Origin: Nonomuraea soli | GTDB taxonomy: Bacteria > Actinomycetota > Actinomycetes > Streptosporangiales > Streptosporangiaceae | Direction: 5' to 3' | Length of the DNA: 64,000 bases | NCBI RefSeq assembly: GCF_013761175.1 | Contig: NZ_JACDUR010000006.1 | Span: 866,427-930,426 of the forward strand | Shown here: positions 15,490 through 24,506 of the stretch, one piece after another | Layout of the letters: each line of letters begins with the position of its first letter | Position numbering within the stretch: the stretch's first letter is position 1 | Translations under genes and position numbers: made by a program | The notes under the pieces: generated by a model | Seen by the model: only the letters and a program-made list of their open reading frames with translations | What the model was told of the DNA's origin: nothing | The model's database searches: none

Positions 15490-16677
15490 TCACCAGGCCA
15501 CGGGCAGGGCCTCCAGTCCGTAGACGATGGCCAGCTTGCGGAAGGCCACCTCGCCGGGGGCGACGTCCAGCCGCAGCCCGGGGAAGCGCCGCAGCAGAGC
15601 GGGGAAGGCGATGCGCATCTCCATCTGGGCCAGCGGCGCGCCGATGCAGCGGTGGATGCCGTGGCCGAAGGCCAGGTGGGAGGAGGCGGTGGGCCGCTCG
15701 GGGCGCACCTGGTCGATGCCGTCGCCCAGGCCGGGGTCGCGGTTGGCGCCCGACAGGGAGCACAGCACCAGCTGGCCCTTGGTCACCTTCTGGCCGAGGA
15801 ACTCCATGTCCTCGCGGGCGAAGCGCGGGAAGGCCACCTGCACCACGCTCATGTAGCGCAGCAGCTCCTCCACCACGTCCACGATGTACGACTCCTCGGC
15901 GCGCACCTTCTCGGCCACGGCGGGGTTCTCCAGCAGCCACAGCGTGCCCAGCGCGAGCATGCTGGTGCTGGTGTCGTGGCCGCCGGTCAGCAGCCCGTCG
16001 GCCATGCTGGCCAGCGTGCGGTCGTCGAGCTCGTCGCCGTGCTCGCGCAGCAGCGTGCCGAGCAGTCCGTCGCCGGGCTTCTCGCGCTCGCGGGCGACCA
16101 GGTCGGTCAGGTAGGCCATGGCGTCGTTGACCGCCTGGATGGAGGCCTCGGGACCGGCCGAGAAGTCGAAGCGGTTGGTCGACAGCCGCAGGAAGTCCTT
16201 GCGTTCCTCGTACGGCACGCCGAGCAGCTCGCACACCACCAGCGACGGGATCGGCAGGCAGAAGTCCTCCACCAGGTCCGCCGGAGCGCCCTTGGCCTCC
16301 ATCTGGTCCAGGTAGTCGGTCACGATGCCCTCGATCCGCGGCTCCAGGCGGCGCAGGCGACGCATGGTGAACTCCGGCGTCAGATACTTGCGCAGCCTGG
16401 TGTGCTCGGGCGGGTCACGGAAGCCGAGGCCTCCCGGGTCGTCCTGGTTGGAGCCCAGGCCGATGATGTTGCCGAAGTCGTTGCTGAAGCGCTCGTGGTC
16501 GCCCAGGACCGCGCGGACGTCCTCATACCTGGTGACCAGCCAGACGGTCTGGTCGCCCGGGATGTTCATGGGGAACATCGGCTGCTCGCCGCGGATGCGG
16601 GCGAGCTCGGCGACGGGGTCGAACCTCTCGCGCATGAACTGCACGAGAGGAAATTCCGACAACTCATACTCTGACAT
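15490..16677 (-). CDS. cytochrome P450
   Basis: 395 residues from ATG 16677 (AGGA upstream); a 13-residue longer start is less likely. It is a bacterial class I P450: FRDPPEHTRLRKYLTPEFT for the C helix, GLLTGGHDTSTSMLALGT for the oxygen-activating I helix, EELLRYM with the ExxR pair, and heme loop FGHGIHRCIGAPLA with the thiolate cysteine. It is soluble and needs ferredoxin and reductase from elsewhere. No biosynthetic genes lie beside it, so its substrate is unknown. A candidate operator lies just upstream (16702-16728). Confidence 0.93.
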   Translation of the reverse strand: MSEYELSEFPLVQFMRERFDPVAELARIRGEQPMFPMNIPGDQTVWLVTRYEDVRAVLGDHERFSNDFGNIIGLGSNQDDPGGLGFRDPPEHTRLRKYLTPEFTMRRLRRLEPRIEGIVTDYLDQMEAKGAPADLVEDFCLPIPSLVVCELLGVPYEERKDFLRLSTNRFDFSAGPEASIQAVNDAMAYLTDLVAREREKPGDGLLGTLLREHGDELDDRTLASMADGLLTGGHDTSTSMLALGTLWLLENPAVAEKVRAEESYIVDVVEELLRYMSVVQVAFPRFAREDMEFLGQKVTKGQLVLCSLSGANRDPGLGDGIDQVRPERPTASSHLAFGHGIHRCIGAPLAQMEMRIAFPALLRRFPGLRLDVAPGEVAFRKLAIVYGLEALPVAW

Positions 16678-17031
16678 GCGATTCCTACCTGGCAGGGGCA
16701 CCTGTAGCCGGGACAAATCCTGCTACAGATGGTCCCATCCGGCGACCCTGGTCTTACCCTGAGGCCGCCGACGAGCAGTCCTCGGCGTGGATCGCCGGCT
16801 CGGGCCGCGGGGTCCCCGCGCCTCGGTTGTGCGTCTGTGAAAACCGGCACGCGCGCCCTCGGGTGAGGCGAAGGCTCCAAATCAGGGCAAAGCACTCCTA
16901 TCTCGCATGAGACCCGGGGAAGCTGTAGCTATTTGTGGGGAGTGCGGTGCCGTTTGGCATACAAGAGGCCAACATTCTGCAATGATCCGGTCCGTATACA
17001 GTCGGATATCCAACCTGACGGACAGTCACTG
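16678..17031. other. intergenic region between P450 and DUF2637-like gene
   Basis: 354 bases that must contain divergent promoters. The left part has the inverted repeat described separately. The right part becomes AT-rich (from about 16915) and includes TTTGGCATACAAG and GTATACAG stretches that could form a promoter for the rightward gene. No credible gene was seen. Confidence 0.5.
16702..16728. promoter_or_regulatory. inverted repeat upstream of the P450 gene
   Basis: CTGTAGC and GCTACAG form a perfect 7-bp inverted repeat with a 13-base spacer, centred 38 bp before the P450 start. The geometry fits an operator for a dimeric regulator, which is not encoded nearby. Confidence 0.35.
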
Positions 17032-18273
17032 ATGCCCCTAATTGATGACATCGCTGCATTCGTCTCCGAAAAGCCGGTCATAGCCGGACTGATCGGTCTC
17101 TTTGGGCTGATTGCGCTCATCGTGGCCTATTTCCTGCTACGCCAAGCCTGGCGTTCCGGCGCGCTCCTCCTGCAGCGCTACGTGCTGCCCCGTCCCATCG
17201 AGGACGTGCTCACCATCGTGGCCGCCTGCATCGCCACCGGCGTCTCCGCGCAGGGCATGTGGCGCTTCTCCGGCGACGTGCTCGGCCTCGACGGGCCGCT
17301 GCGCCTGCTGCTGTTCGCCTTCATCGAGGTCGCCATCGTCACCAGCGCCGTGCGGGCGCGCAGGAACATGCGCGAGAACTACTCGGCGGGCATCGACGGC
17401 ATCGCGGTGTGGGCGCTGACCTGCCTGACGGCCGTGCTGTCGTCGCTCGACGCGCACAGCCTGGCCGAGGCCATCTTCCGTCTGGCGGCCCCGCTGGTCG
17501 CGGCCTGGTTGTGGGAGCGCGGCATGGCGATCGAGCGGCACCGCATCCGCGGCACCGGCCGCATCAAGTGGCGCCTGACCCCTGAGCGCATGCTCGTACG
17601 GCTCGGCCTGGCCGAGGTCAGCGACCGCACCGCGAGCGAGGTCGACGCGCACCGCCGCCTGACCAGGGTCGCCCTGGCCGCCAAGAAGGCCAGGAACCTG
17701 CGCGAGCAGGGCGCGCCCGACCGTAAGATCCGCGCCGCGCTGTCCAGGCTCGACAAGGCCATGGACCAGGCGGTCGAGCACACCGGGCTGGCCGTCGACA
17801 GCGGACGCCAGGAGGCGTTGCTGGCGCAGATCGCCGCGCTGTACAACACCGAGGCGCTCGTCGACGCCGACCCCCGCGTGCCGTGGGGCCCGCACGCCGA
17901 CCACCAGCCGGTGCCCGCCCGTCCCGAGCTGCCGCCCGCGCTGGTCGAGCTGGTCGCCGAGGAGGACGACAACATGGTCCTGCTCGACTCCAACCCGCAG
18001 ATCGTCGACATCGCCGAGCGGGCGCGCCTCATGCGCGAGGCCCGCTCCTACTGGAACCGGCAGATCGCCAAGGGCATCGTGCCGCGCACCGTCGACATCG
18101 CCGCCGAGATCGGCATCTCCCCGGCGACCGCCCGCGACTGGCGGTCGGTGTGGAAGCTGGAGCCGCAGGCCCACGCCCTCATCGAGCAGCTCTACCGCGA
18201 GCACGGCATCATCGACACCGGCACCTTCCCGGCGATCGAGCTCCAGGACGAGGTCCCGGCGGCCGGCAGGTGA
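17032..18273 (+). CDS. multi-spanning membrane protein (DUF2637/SpdB-like) with C-terminal HTH-like domain
   Basis: 413 residues from ATG 17032. About five hydrophobic segments occupy residues 14-190 (VIAGLIGLFGLIALIVAYFL, IVAACIATGVSAQGMW, LLLFAFIEVAIVTSAV, AVWALTCLTAVLSSL, IFRLAAPLVAAWLWE). The core resembles DUF2637/SpdB proteins of plasmids and AICEs. A long cytosolic part follows, with AKKARNLREQGAPDRKIRAA and then a region like a DNA-binding helix pair (PRTVDIAAEIGISPATARDW RS). This suggests a membrane-tethered DNA-binding protein. It lies 19 bp before the DUF2786 gene, probably in an operon. No conjugation genes are near. Confidence 0.65.
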   Translation: MPLIDDIAAFVSEKPVIAGLIGLFGLIALIVAYFLLRQAWRSGALLLQRYVLPRPIEDVLTIVAACIATGVSAQGMWRFSGDVLGLDGPLRLLLFAFIEVAIVTSAVRARRNMRENYSAGIDGIAVWALTCLTAVLSSLDAHSLAEAIFRLAAPLVAAWLWERGMAIERHRIRGTGRIKWRLTPERMLVRLGLAEVSDRTASEVDAHRRLTRVALAAKKARNLREQGAPDRKIRAALSRLDKAMDQAVEHTGLAVDSGRQEALLAQIAALYNTEALVDADPRVPWGPHADHQPVPARPELPPALVELVAEEDDNMVLLDSNPQIVDIAERARLMREARSYWNRQIAKGIVPRTVDIAAEIGISPATARDWRSVWKLEPQAHALIEQLYREHGIIDTGTFPAIELQDEVPAAGR

Positions 18274-18292
18274 CTGGCCTAGACTCGGTGGC

Positions 18293-19012
18293 TTGAACCA
18301 CAGGACACTCGAGCGCGTCAGGAAGCTGCTGGCCAAGGCGGAGGGCACCGACAACGAGCACGAGCGGGCCACCTTCATGGCGGCCGCCTCGGCGCTGATG
18401 GCCAAGTACGGCATCGAGCAGGTCACCCTCGGCGGGCCCAGGCGCGCGGCGCCCGGCAACCGCATCGTCACCCTGGCCGACCCGTGGGCCCGCGAGAAGG
18501 CCAGGCTGGTCTCGCTCGTCGCGCAGGCGCTGCGCTGCCGGCCGCTGCTCATCGGCCGGGGCGACGGCGGCCAGCGGGTGCACGTCTTCGGCTTCACCGC
18601 CGACCTCGAACGTGCCGACCTGCTGGCCACCTCGCTGCTGCTGCAGATGGCCCGCGGGCTGGCCGGCATCGAGCTGCCCGCGGGCTTCCCCGCCGCGCGG
18701 GCCTACCGGCGCTCGTGGATGCTCGGCTTCACCGACGAGGTCTACCGGCTGCTGTCGGCGGCCGAGTCGGAGGCGCTGCGGCGGAGCGGCTCGGCGGGCA
18801 CCGAGCTGGTCCTGGCCGACCGCCGTGCCGAGGTCGAGAGGGCGGTGGCCGAGCAGTACCCCCGCATCCGGCGCACGGTGCCGCGCACCAGCGGCACCGG
18901 TTACCGTGACGGCGTCGAGGCCGGTCGGCGGGCCGACCTCGAGCGCGAGCGGCTGAGATCATCCGAAGGATGTACGCCGATCTCGTCGGCGAGCGGGAGC
19001 TCGCCGGCCTAG
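18293..19012 (+). CDS. DUF2786 domain protein
   Basis: 239 residues from TTG 18293. The N-terminal ERVRKLLAKAEGTDNEHERA and FMAAASALMAKYGIEQ are the DUF2786 signature, found in bacterial, plasmid and phage proteins of unknown function. The middle (VSLVAQALRCRPLL, VHVFGFTADLERADLLATSL) and a basic C-terminus follow the same family pattern. It appears to form an operon with the upstream membrane/HTH protein. Function unknown; a nucleic-acid or conjugation-related role is only a guess from relatives. Confidence 0.78.
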   Translation: MNHRTLERVRKLLAKAEGTDNEHERATFMAAASALMAKYGIEQVTLGGPRRAAPGNRIVTLADPWAREKARLVSLVAQALRCRPLLIGRGDGGQRVHVFGFTADLERADLLATSLLLQMARGLAGIELPAGFPAARAYRRSWMLGFTDEVYRLLSAAESEALRRSGSAGTELVLADRRAEVERAVAEQYPRIRRTVPRTSGTGYRDGVEAGRRADLERERLRSSEGCTPISSASGSSPA

Positions 19013-19032
19013 ATCGCCCCTAGCCTGAGTAT

Positions 19033-19224
19033 GTGGATAGATCGCCTAAGACGCTCATCATCGGACTGATCACCTTCGTCGTCGGCCTGGCCCTGTGGCT
19101 GTGGGGCCTCGACGAGGAGATCTGGCTGGTCAACCCGCACAAGGCCGGCCTGGTCGTCATGGCCCTGGGCGGGATCGAGGCGCTCTACGGCGTCTTCAAG
19201 CTCACCCGCCGAGTGCCGCGGTGA
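19033..19224 (+). CDS. small two-helix membrane protein (DUF5708-like)
   Basis: 63 residues from GTG 19033. Two hydrophobic helices (TLIIGLITFVVGLALWLWGL and AGLVVMALGGIEALYGVF) flank a short loop with NPHK. The pattern fits small actinobacterial DUF5708 proteins; function unknown. It lies 20 bp after the DUF2786 gene, and its last 23 bp overlap the 3' end of the convergent pgm gene. Confidence 0.68.
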   Translation: MDRSPKTLIIGLITFVVGLALWLWGLDEEIWLVNPHKAGLVVMALGGIEALYGVFKLTRRVPR

Positions 19225-20806
19225 CCACCGCTCGTGCCTCCTCCTGGACCCGGGCCAGGTGGTCGGGTCCCTTGAACGACTCCGCGTAGATCTTGTAGAC
19301 GTCCTCCGTGCCCGAGGGACGGGCCGCGAACCAGGCGCTCTCGGTGCTCACCTTGAGCCCGCCGATCGGGGCGTCGTTGCCGGGGGCGCGGGTGAGCACG
19401 TCCGTGATCGGCTCGCCCGCCAGCTCGGAGGCGGTGACGTCGGAGGGGGAGAGCTTGGCCAGGACCGCCTTCTGCTCGCGGGAGGCGGGCGCGTCGACGC
19501 GGGCGTAGGCGGGCTCGCCGAACTTCCCGGTCAGATCCCGGTAGAGCTGCGAGGGCGAGCGGCCGGTGACGGCGAGGATCTCCGAGGCCAGCAGGGCCAG
19601 GATGAGGCCGTCCTTGTCGGTCGTCCAGACCGAGCCGTCGCGGCGCAGGAACGAGGCGCCCGCGCTCTCCTCGCCGCCGAAGGCCAGGGAGCCGTCGAGC
19701 AGACCGGGCACGAACCACTTGAACCCGACCGGCACCTCGTGCAGCCGCCTGCCGAGCGTCTCGGCGACCCGGTCGATCATGCCGCTGCTCACCAGCGTCT
19801 TGCCCACCGCCGCGTCGGCGGGCCAGTCGGCGCGCCTGCCGTACAGGTAGGAGATCGCGACGGCCAGGTAGTGGTTGGGGTTGAGCAGGCCCCCGTCCGG
19901 GGTGACGATGCCGTGCCTGTCGGCGTCGGCGTCGTTGCCCGTGGAGATGTCGAAGCGGTCGCGCGCGCCGATGAGCGAGGCCATGGCGTACGGCGAGGAG
20001 CAGTCCATGCGGATCTTGCCGTCCCAGTCGAGCGTCATGAAACGCCAGGTGGGATCGGTCTCGGGGTTCACCACGGTGAGGTCGAGCCGGTGCCGCTCGG
20101 CGATAGCGCCCCAGTAGGCCACGCTCGCGCCGCCCAGGGGGTCGGCGCCGATGCGCACCCCGGCGTCCCTGATCGCGTCGATGTCGATCACCGAGGGCAG
20201 CGCGTCGACGTAGGCGCCGAGGAAGTCGTAGGACTCGGCCAGGTCCTTGCCGTACGGCTTGCGCCGTACGCCGGACAGCCCGGCCGCGATGAGCTCGTTG
20301 GCGCGGTTCTGGATCCACCCGGTGGCGTCGGTGTCGGCCGGTCCGCCGTTGGGCGGGTTGTACTTGAACCCGCCGTCGCGCGGCGGGTTGTGCGAGGGCG
20401 TGACCACGACGCCGTCGGAGCCCGGGTGCGTCAGGATCGCCAGCGAGACCGCGGGCGTCGGGGTGTACTCGCCGGAGGCCAGGACGGTGACGTCGTTGGC
20501 GGCGAACACCTCCAGCGCCGAGACCTTCGCGGGCTCGGACAGGGCATGGGTGTCGGCGCCCAGGAAGAGCGGCCCGGTGACACCCTGCTGCCTGCGGTAT
20601 TCGCAGATCGCCTGGCTGGTGGCCAGGATGTGGGTCTCGTTGAAGGCGGCGTCGAGCGACGAGCCGCGATGCCCCGACGTGCCGAAGGCGACCCGTTGCC
20701 CGGGATCGTCGAGATCGGGCCGCACGCTGTAGTAGGCGGTCACCAGCTTGGCGACGTCGACTAGGTCGCTCGGCAGCGCCTGCTGCCCTGCGCGCTCATG
20801 GGTCAT
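19202..20806 (-). CDS. pgm: phosphoglucomutase (alpha-D-glucose phosphate-specific)
   Basis: 534 residues, close to the bacterial Pgm length of about 545. It interconverts glucose 1-phosphate and glucose 6-phosphate, linking glycolysis to glycogen, trehalose and cell-wall precursors. The N-terminal FGTSGHRGSS is the sugar-phosphate loop, the phosphoserine loop TPSHNPP has S138, the metal site is GNDADADRHG, and EESAGASFLRRDG plus the C-terminal ARPSGTEDVYKIY bind the substrate phosphate. It is divergent from the F420-type oxidoreductase gene, 43 bp from start to start. Confidence 0.96.
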   Translation of the reverse strand: MTHERAGQQALPSDLVDVAKLVTAYYSVRPDLDDPGQRVAFGTSGHRGSSLDAAFNETHILATSQAICEYRRQQGVTGPLFLGADTHALSEPAKVSALEVFAANDVTVLASGEYTPTPAVSLAILTHPGSDGVVVTPSHNPPRDGGFKYNPPNGGPADTDATGWIQNRANELIAAGLSGVRRKPYGKDLAESYDFLGAYVDALPSVIDIDAIRDAGVRIGADPLGGASVAYWGAIAERHRLDLTVVNPETDPTWRFMTLDWDGKIRMDCSSPYAMASLIGARDRFDISTGNDADADRHGIVTPDGGLLNPNHYLAVAISYLYGRRADWPADAAVGKTLVSSGMIDRVAETLGRRLHEVPVGFKWFVPGLLDGSLAFGGEESAGASFLRRDGSVWTTDKDGLILALLASEILAVTGRSPSQLYRDLTGKFGEPAYARVDAPASREQKAVLAKLSPSDVTASELAGEPITDVLTRAPGNDAPIGGLKVSTESAWFAARPSGTEDVYKIYAESFKGPDHLARVQEEARAVVTAALGG

Positions 20807-20849
20807 GGGACTACCCTACAAACGAGCAAACAGAATGGAGTTCGGTAAC

Positions 20850-21713
20850 ATGCGCATCGGGCTGTACCTGAGCGAATCCAAGGACCTCGGCAAACTGCGT
20901 GACCGCATCGCGCAGGCCGCCGACGACGGATTCCCCTCCGCGTGGATCTCCAACATCTTCGGCCTCGACGCGCTCACCGCGCTGGCCGTCGCCGGCAGCC
21001 AGGTCCCCGGCATCGAGCTGGGCACCGCGGTCGTGCCGACCTACCCGCGCCACCCCGGCGTCATGGCCCAGCAGGCCATGACCGCCAACGCGGCCTTGGA
21101 GGGCCGCCTGGCGCTGGGCATCGGCCTGTCGCACCAGATCGTCATCGAGAACATGTACGGCTACAGCTTCGACAAGCCGGCCAGGCACATGAGGGAGTAC
21201 CTCAACGTGCTGCTGCCGCTGGTGCGCGGGGAGGCCGCCGACTTCACGGGCGAGACCCTGCAGGGGCACATGCGCCTGAGCACGCCGGGAGCGGGCATGC
21301 CGGTGCTCATCGCGGCGCTCGCCCCGCGCATGCTGAAGCTCGCCGACGAACTGGCCGACGGCACGGTGCTCTGGATGACCGGGCCCAAGACCGTCGCCGA
21401 GCACGTCGCCCCGGCCCTGCGCCCGGGCAAGCGCATCGTGTGCGCGCTGCCCGTGTGCGTCACCGACGACGTGGACGGCGCGCGGGCCAAGGCGGCCGAG
21501 GCCTTCGCCGTCTACGGCCAGCTGCCCTCCTACCGGGCCATGCTCGACAGGGAAGGCGCGGCGGGACCGGGCGACGTGGCCATCGTGGGCGACGAGGACA
21601 GCGTGCGCGCCCAGATCGAGGCGCTGGCCAAGTCCGGCGTGACCGACTTCGTCGCCTCGGAGTACGCCGAGTTCCCCCGGACCAGACAACTGCTGAGAAC
21701 TATGCTTGCATGA
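20850..21713 (+). CDS. LLM class F420-dependent oxidoreductase (TIGR03564-like)
   Basis: 287 residues from ATG 20850, chosen for the GGAG nine bases upstream. It is a TIM-barrel luciferase-like protein: MRIGLYLSESKDLGKL, DDGFPSAWISNIFGLDALTA, IELGTAVVPTYPRHPGVMAQ, GRLALGIGLSHQIVIENMYG and a C-terminal VAIVGDEDSVRAQIEAL. Actinobacterial members of this subgroup usually use coenzyme F420. The substrate is unknown. It has its own promoter in the short space shared with pgm. Confidence 0.87.
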   Translation: MRIGLYLSESKDLGKLRDRIAQAADDGFPSAWISNIFGLDALTALAVAGSQVPGIELGTAVVPTYPRHPGVMAQQAMTANAALEGRLALGIGLSHQIVIENMYGYSFDKPARHMREYLNVLLPLVRGEAADFTGETLQGHMRLSTPGAGMPVLIAALAPRMLKLADELADGTVLWMTGPKTVAEHVAPALRPGKRIVCALPVCVTDDVDGARAKAAEAFAVYGQLPSYRAMLDREGAAGPGDVAIVGDEDSVRAQIEALAKSGVTDFVASEYAEFPRTRQLLRTMLA

Positions 21714-21765
21714 GAGCGGCGCGGCGCCCGAGTGATCACCGGGCGCCTCAATACACTCACGCAGG

Positions 21766-22371
21766 GTGAAACGGTTGCTGCACGGCATAGACGTCTCCAA
21801 CTGGCAGGGGCGGGTCGACTGGAGCGAGCACGCCAAGGCCGGTGTCTCGTTCGCCTTCGCCAAGGCCACCGAGGGCGGCGACTACGCCGACAAGTTCTTC
21901 GAGCACAACTGGTCCGGCATGCGTGAGAGCTGGCTGGTCTGCGGCGCCTACCACTTCGCCCGCCCCAAGGGAGACCCCGCCACGCACGCCCAGCACTTCC
22001 TGGCCCGCCTCCAGGCCGCGGGAGGGCTGCGACGGGGCGACCTGATCGCCCTCGACCTGGAGACCAACGACGGCCTGCCGCCCGAGCAGGTGGCCAGATA
22101 CGCCCGGCGCTGGTGCCGCTACGTGGAGAAGCACACGACGGTGCGGCCGTTCGTCTACACCTACGTGTACTTCGCCAAGGAGGGCAACTGCGCCGGGCTC
22201 GGCGAATACCCGCTGTGGATCGCCGCGCCCAACCACCCGCGCGGCGCCCCCGCGGTGCCGGGGCCGTGGACGGACTGGACGATCCACCAGTACTCCAACA
22301 GCCCGCTCGACCGCAACGTCTTCCACGGCACCCGCCAGGAGCTGACCGGGCTGGGGTATCACCCGCGATAG
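21766..22371 (+). CDS. GH25 family lysozyme-like protein
   Basis: 201 residues from GTG 21766. It has the glycoside hydrolase 25 fold: GIDVSNWQGRVDW with the first catalytic aspartate, FAFAKATEGGDYAD, YHFARPKGDPATHAQHFL, LIALDLETNDG with the acidic pair, and a C-terminal YPLWIAAP and DWTIHQYSN. Members cleave the MurNAc-GlcNAc bond of peptidoglycan. No signal peptide is visible, so it would stay in the cytosol or leave by another route. It stands alone between the oxidoreductase and thrS. Confidence 0.85.
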   Translation: MKRLLHGIDVSNWQGRVDWSEHAKAGVSFAFAKATEGGDYADKFFEHNWSGMRESWLVCGAYHFARPKGDPATHAQHFLARLQAAGGLRRGDLIALDLETNDGLPPEQVARYARRWCRYVEKHTTVRPFVYTYVYFAKEGNCAGLGEYPLWIAAPNHPRGAPAVPGPWTDWTIHQYSNSPLDRNVFHGTRQELTGLGYHPR

Positions 22372-22412
22372 GCTTCCTTCGTCACTTCAGGCCTTGTCGA
22401 ATGGGAGTCACC

Positions 22413-24377
22413 GTGTCAGCCGAGCTACGCATCACCCTCGCCGGAGCCGAGCGTGTGGTCGCGGCCGGCACGACGGCCGGTGACGCGCTGGAGGCCGACG
22501 GGCGCGCCGTCGTCGCCGCCCGGGTCAACGGCGAGCTGCGCGACCTGTACCACCAGGTGGCCGACGGCGACGTCGTCGAGCCCGTCGAGGTCGGCTCGCC
22601 CGACGGCCGGGCCATCGTGCGCCACTCCACCGCCCACGTCATGGCCCAGGCCGTGCAGGAGCTGTTCCCCGAGGCCAAGCTGGGCATCGGCCCGCCCGTC
22701 GAGAACGGCTTCTACTACGACTTCGACGTCAAGCAGCCCTTCCAGCCCGACGACCTCAAGCGCGTCGAGAAGCGCATGCGCGAGATCGTCAAGCAGGGGC
22801 AGACCTTCCAGCGCCGTCCCGTCACCGACGAGCAGGCGCGCGAGGAGCTGGCGGCCGAGCCGTACAAGCTGGAGCTCATCGGGCTGAAGGGCGGCGCCGA
22901 CGCCGAGGAGTCGGTCGAGGTGGGCGGCGGCCAGCTGACCATCTACGACAACCTCGACCCCAAGGACGGTTCGCTGTGCTGGAAGGACCTGTGCCGGGGG
23001 CCCCACGTGCCCTCCACCCGGTCCATCCCCGCCTTCAAGCTCATGCGCTCCGGCGGCGCCTACTGGCGTGGCTCGGAGAAGAACCCGCAGCTGCAGCGCA
23101 TCTACGGCACCGCGTGGGAGTCGCGCGAGAAGCAGGACGAATACCTCCACCTGCTGGAGGAGGCCGAGAAGCGCGACCACCGCAAGCTCGGCGCCGAGCT
23201 CGACCTGTACTCCTTCCCGCCGGAGCTCGGCTCCGGCCTGCCGGTCTTCCATCCCAAGGGCGGAATCATCCGCAAGCAGATGGAGGACTACATGCGCCAG
23301 CGGCAGCTGGAGGCGGGCTACGAGTTCGTCAACACGCCGCACCTCACCAAGTCCTCGCTGTTCGAGACCTCGGGCCACCTGCCCTGGTACGGCGAGGACA
23401 TGTTCCCGGCCTTCGAGCTCGACGGCACCGAATACCGCGTCAAGCCGATGAACTGCCCGATGCACAACCTGATCTACCGTGCGCGCGGCCGCTCCTACCG
23501 CGAGCTGCCGCTGCGGCTGTCGGAGTTCGGCTCGGTCTACCGCTACGAGAAGTCGGGCGTGGTCCACGGCCTGACCCGCGTGCGCGGCATGACGCAGGAC
23601 GACTCCCACATCTACACCACGCGCGAGCAGATGACCGACGAGATCAAGTCGCTGCTCAACTTCGTGCTGTCGGTGCTGCGCGACTTCGGGCTCGACGAGT
23701 TCTACCTGGAGCTGTCGACCCGCGACGACTCCGACAAGTTCATCGGCGAGCAGGCCGACTGGGACGAAGCGACCCAGGCGCTGCGCCAGACGGCCGAGGA
23801 GTCAGGGCTGACGCTCGTCGACGACCCGGGCGGCGCGGCCTTCTACGGTCCGAAGATCTCGGTGCAGGCCAAGGACGCCATCGGGCGCACCTGGCAGCTG
23901 TCGACGATCCAGCTCGACCTCAACCAGCCCAAGCGCTTCGGCCTCGAATACCAGGCCGCCGACGGCTCGCGGCAGACGCCCGTCATGATCCACCGGGCGC
24001 TGTTCGGCTCCATCGAGCGGTTCCTGGGCGTGCTGGTCGAGCACTACGCGGGCGCCTTCCCGGCCTGGCTCGCGCCGGTGCAGGTGGTCGGCATCCCGAT
24101 CGCCGAGGCGCACGCGCCCTACCTGCACGACGTGGCCAAGAAGCTGAAGGCTCACGGCATCCGCGTCGAGGTCGACTCCTCCGACGACCGCATGCAGAAG
24201 AAGATCCGCAACGCCCAGAAGCAGAAGGTGCCCTTCATGCTTCTGGCGGGCGACGACGACATCGCCGCCGGGGCCGTCTCCTTCCGCTTCCGCAGCGGCG
24301 AGCAGAAGAACGGCGTGCCGGTCGACGAGGCCGTGGCCGAGATCATCGACGCCGTGGAGCGCCGGGTCCAGGTGTGA
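22413..24377 (+). CDS. thrS: threonyl-tRNA synthetase
   Basis: 654 residues from GTG 22413 (GGGAG five bases upstream; ATG 22401 is the alternative). The order is a TGS domain (about 1-60), the editing domain with HSTAHVMAQAVQELFPEAKLG, the class II catalytic core and the anticodon-binding domain. Zinc and substrate residues are visible in MNCPMHNL, RVRGMTQDDSH and the motif 3 region MIHRALFGSIERF. It charges tRNA-Thr and removes misacylated serine. Actinobacteria place it just before a HIT gene and pgsA, as here in part. No T-box leader was seen in the 41 bp before it. Confidence 0.97.
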   Translation: MSAELRITLAGAERVVAAGTTAGDALEADGRAVVAARVNGELRDLYHQVADGDVVEPVEVGSPDGRAIVRHSTAHVMAQAVQELFPEAKLGIGPPVENGFYYDFDVKQPFQPDDLKRVEKRMREIVKQGQTFQRRPVTDEQAREELAAEPYKLELIGLKGGADAEESVEVGGGQLTIYDNLDPKDGSLCWKDLCRGPHVPSTRSIPAFKLMRSGGAYWRGSEKNPQLQRIYGTAWESREKQDEYLHLLEEAEKRDHRKLGAELDLYSFPPELGSGLPVFHPKGGIIRKQMEDYMRQRQLEAGYEFVNTPHLTKSSLFETSGHLPWYGEDMFPAFELDGTEYRVKPMNCPMHNLIYRARGRSYRELPLRLSEFGSVYRYEKSGVVHGLTRVRGMTQDDSHIYTTREQMTDEIKSLLNFVLSVLRDFGLDEFYLELSTRDDSDKFIGEQADWDEATQALRQTAEESGLTLVDDPGGAAFYGPKISVQAKDAIGRTWQLSTIQLDLNQPKRFGLEYQAADGSRQTPVMIHRALFGSIERFLGVLVEHYAGAFPAWLAPVQVVGIPIAEAHAPYLHDVAKKLKAHGIRVEVDSSDDRMQKKIRNAQKQKVPFMLLAGDDDIAAGAVSFRFRSGEQKNGVPVDEAVAEIIDAVERRVQV

Positions 24378-24386
24378 GACGTACGC

Positions 24387-24435
24387 GGGGCCTTACCGGC
24401 CCCCCGCGCACGTCGCCGGGGGCCGGTAAGGCCCC
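24387..24435. terminator. thrS terminator: 18-bp perfect hairpin
   Basis: GGGGCCTTACCGGCCCCC (24387-24404) pairs perfectly with 24418-24435 across a 13-base loop, 9 bp after the thrS stop. There is no T run, as is usual in this type of genome. It can act in both directions and also shields the convergent PIG-L gene. Confidence 0.85.
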
Positions 24436-24440
24436 GCCCA

Positions 24441-24497
24441 CGTCGCGGGGGTCGGCATGGCCCGCCCCCGTCGCGCGGGGTCGGCATGGCTCGCCCC
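24441..24497. repeat. two 28-29 bp direct repeats after thrS
   Basis: Two near-identical copies of CGTCGCGGGG-GTCGGCATGG followed by C-rich sequence lie at 24441-24468 and 24469-24497. They directly follow the terminator hairpin and reuse some of its sequence, so they look like slippage products. Confidence 0.65.
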
Positions 24498-24506
24498 CGT
24501 CACCTC

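Noticed and set aside
22372..22412. T-box riboswitch before thrS
   Set aside because: The upstream space is only 41 bp and shows no specifier or antiterminator structure.
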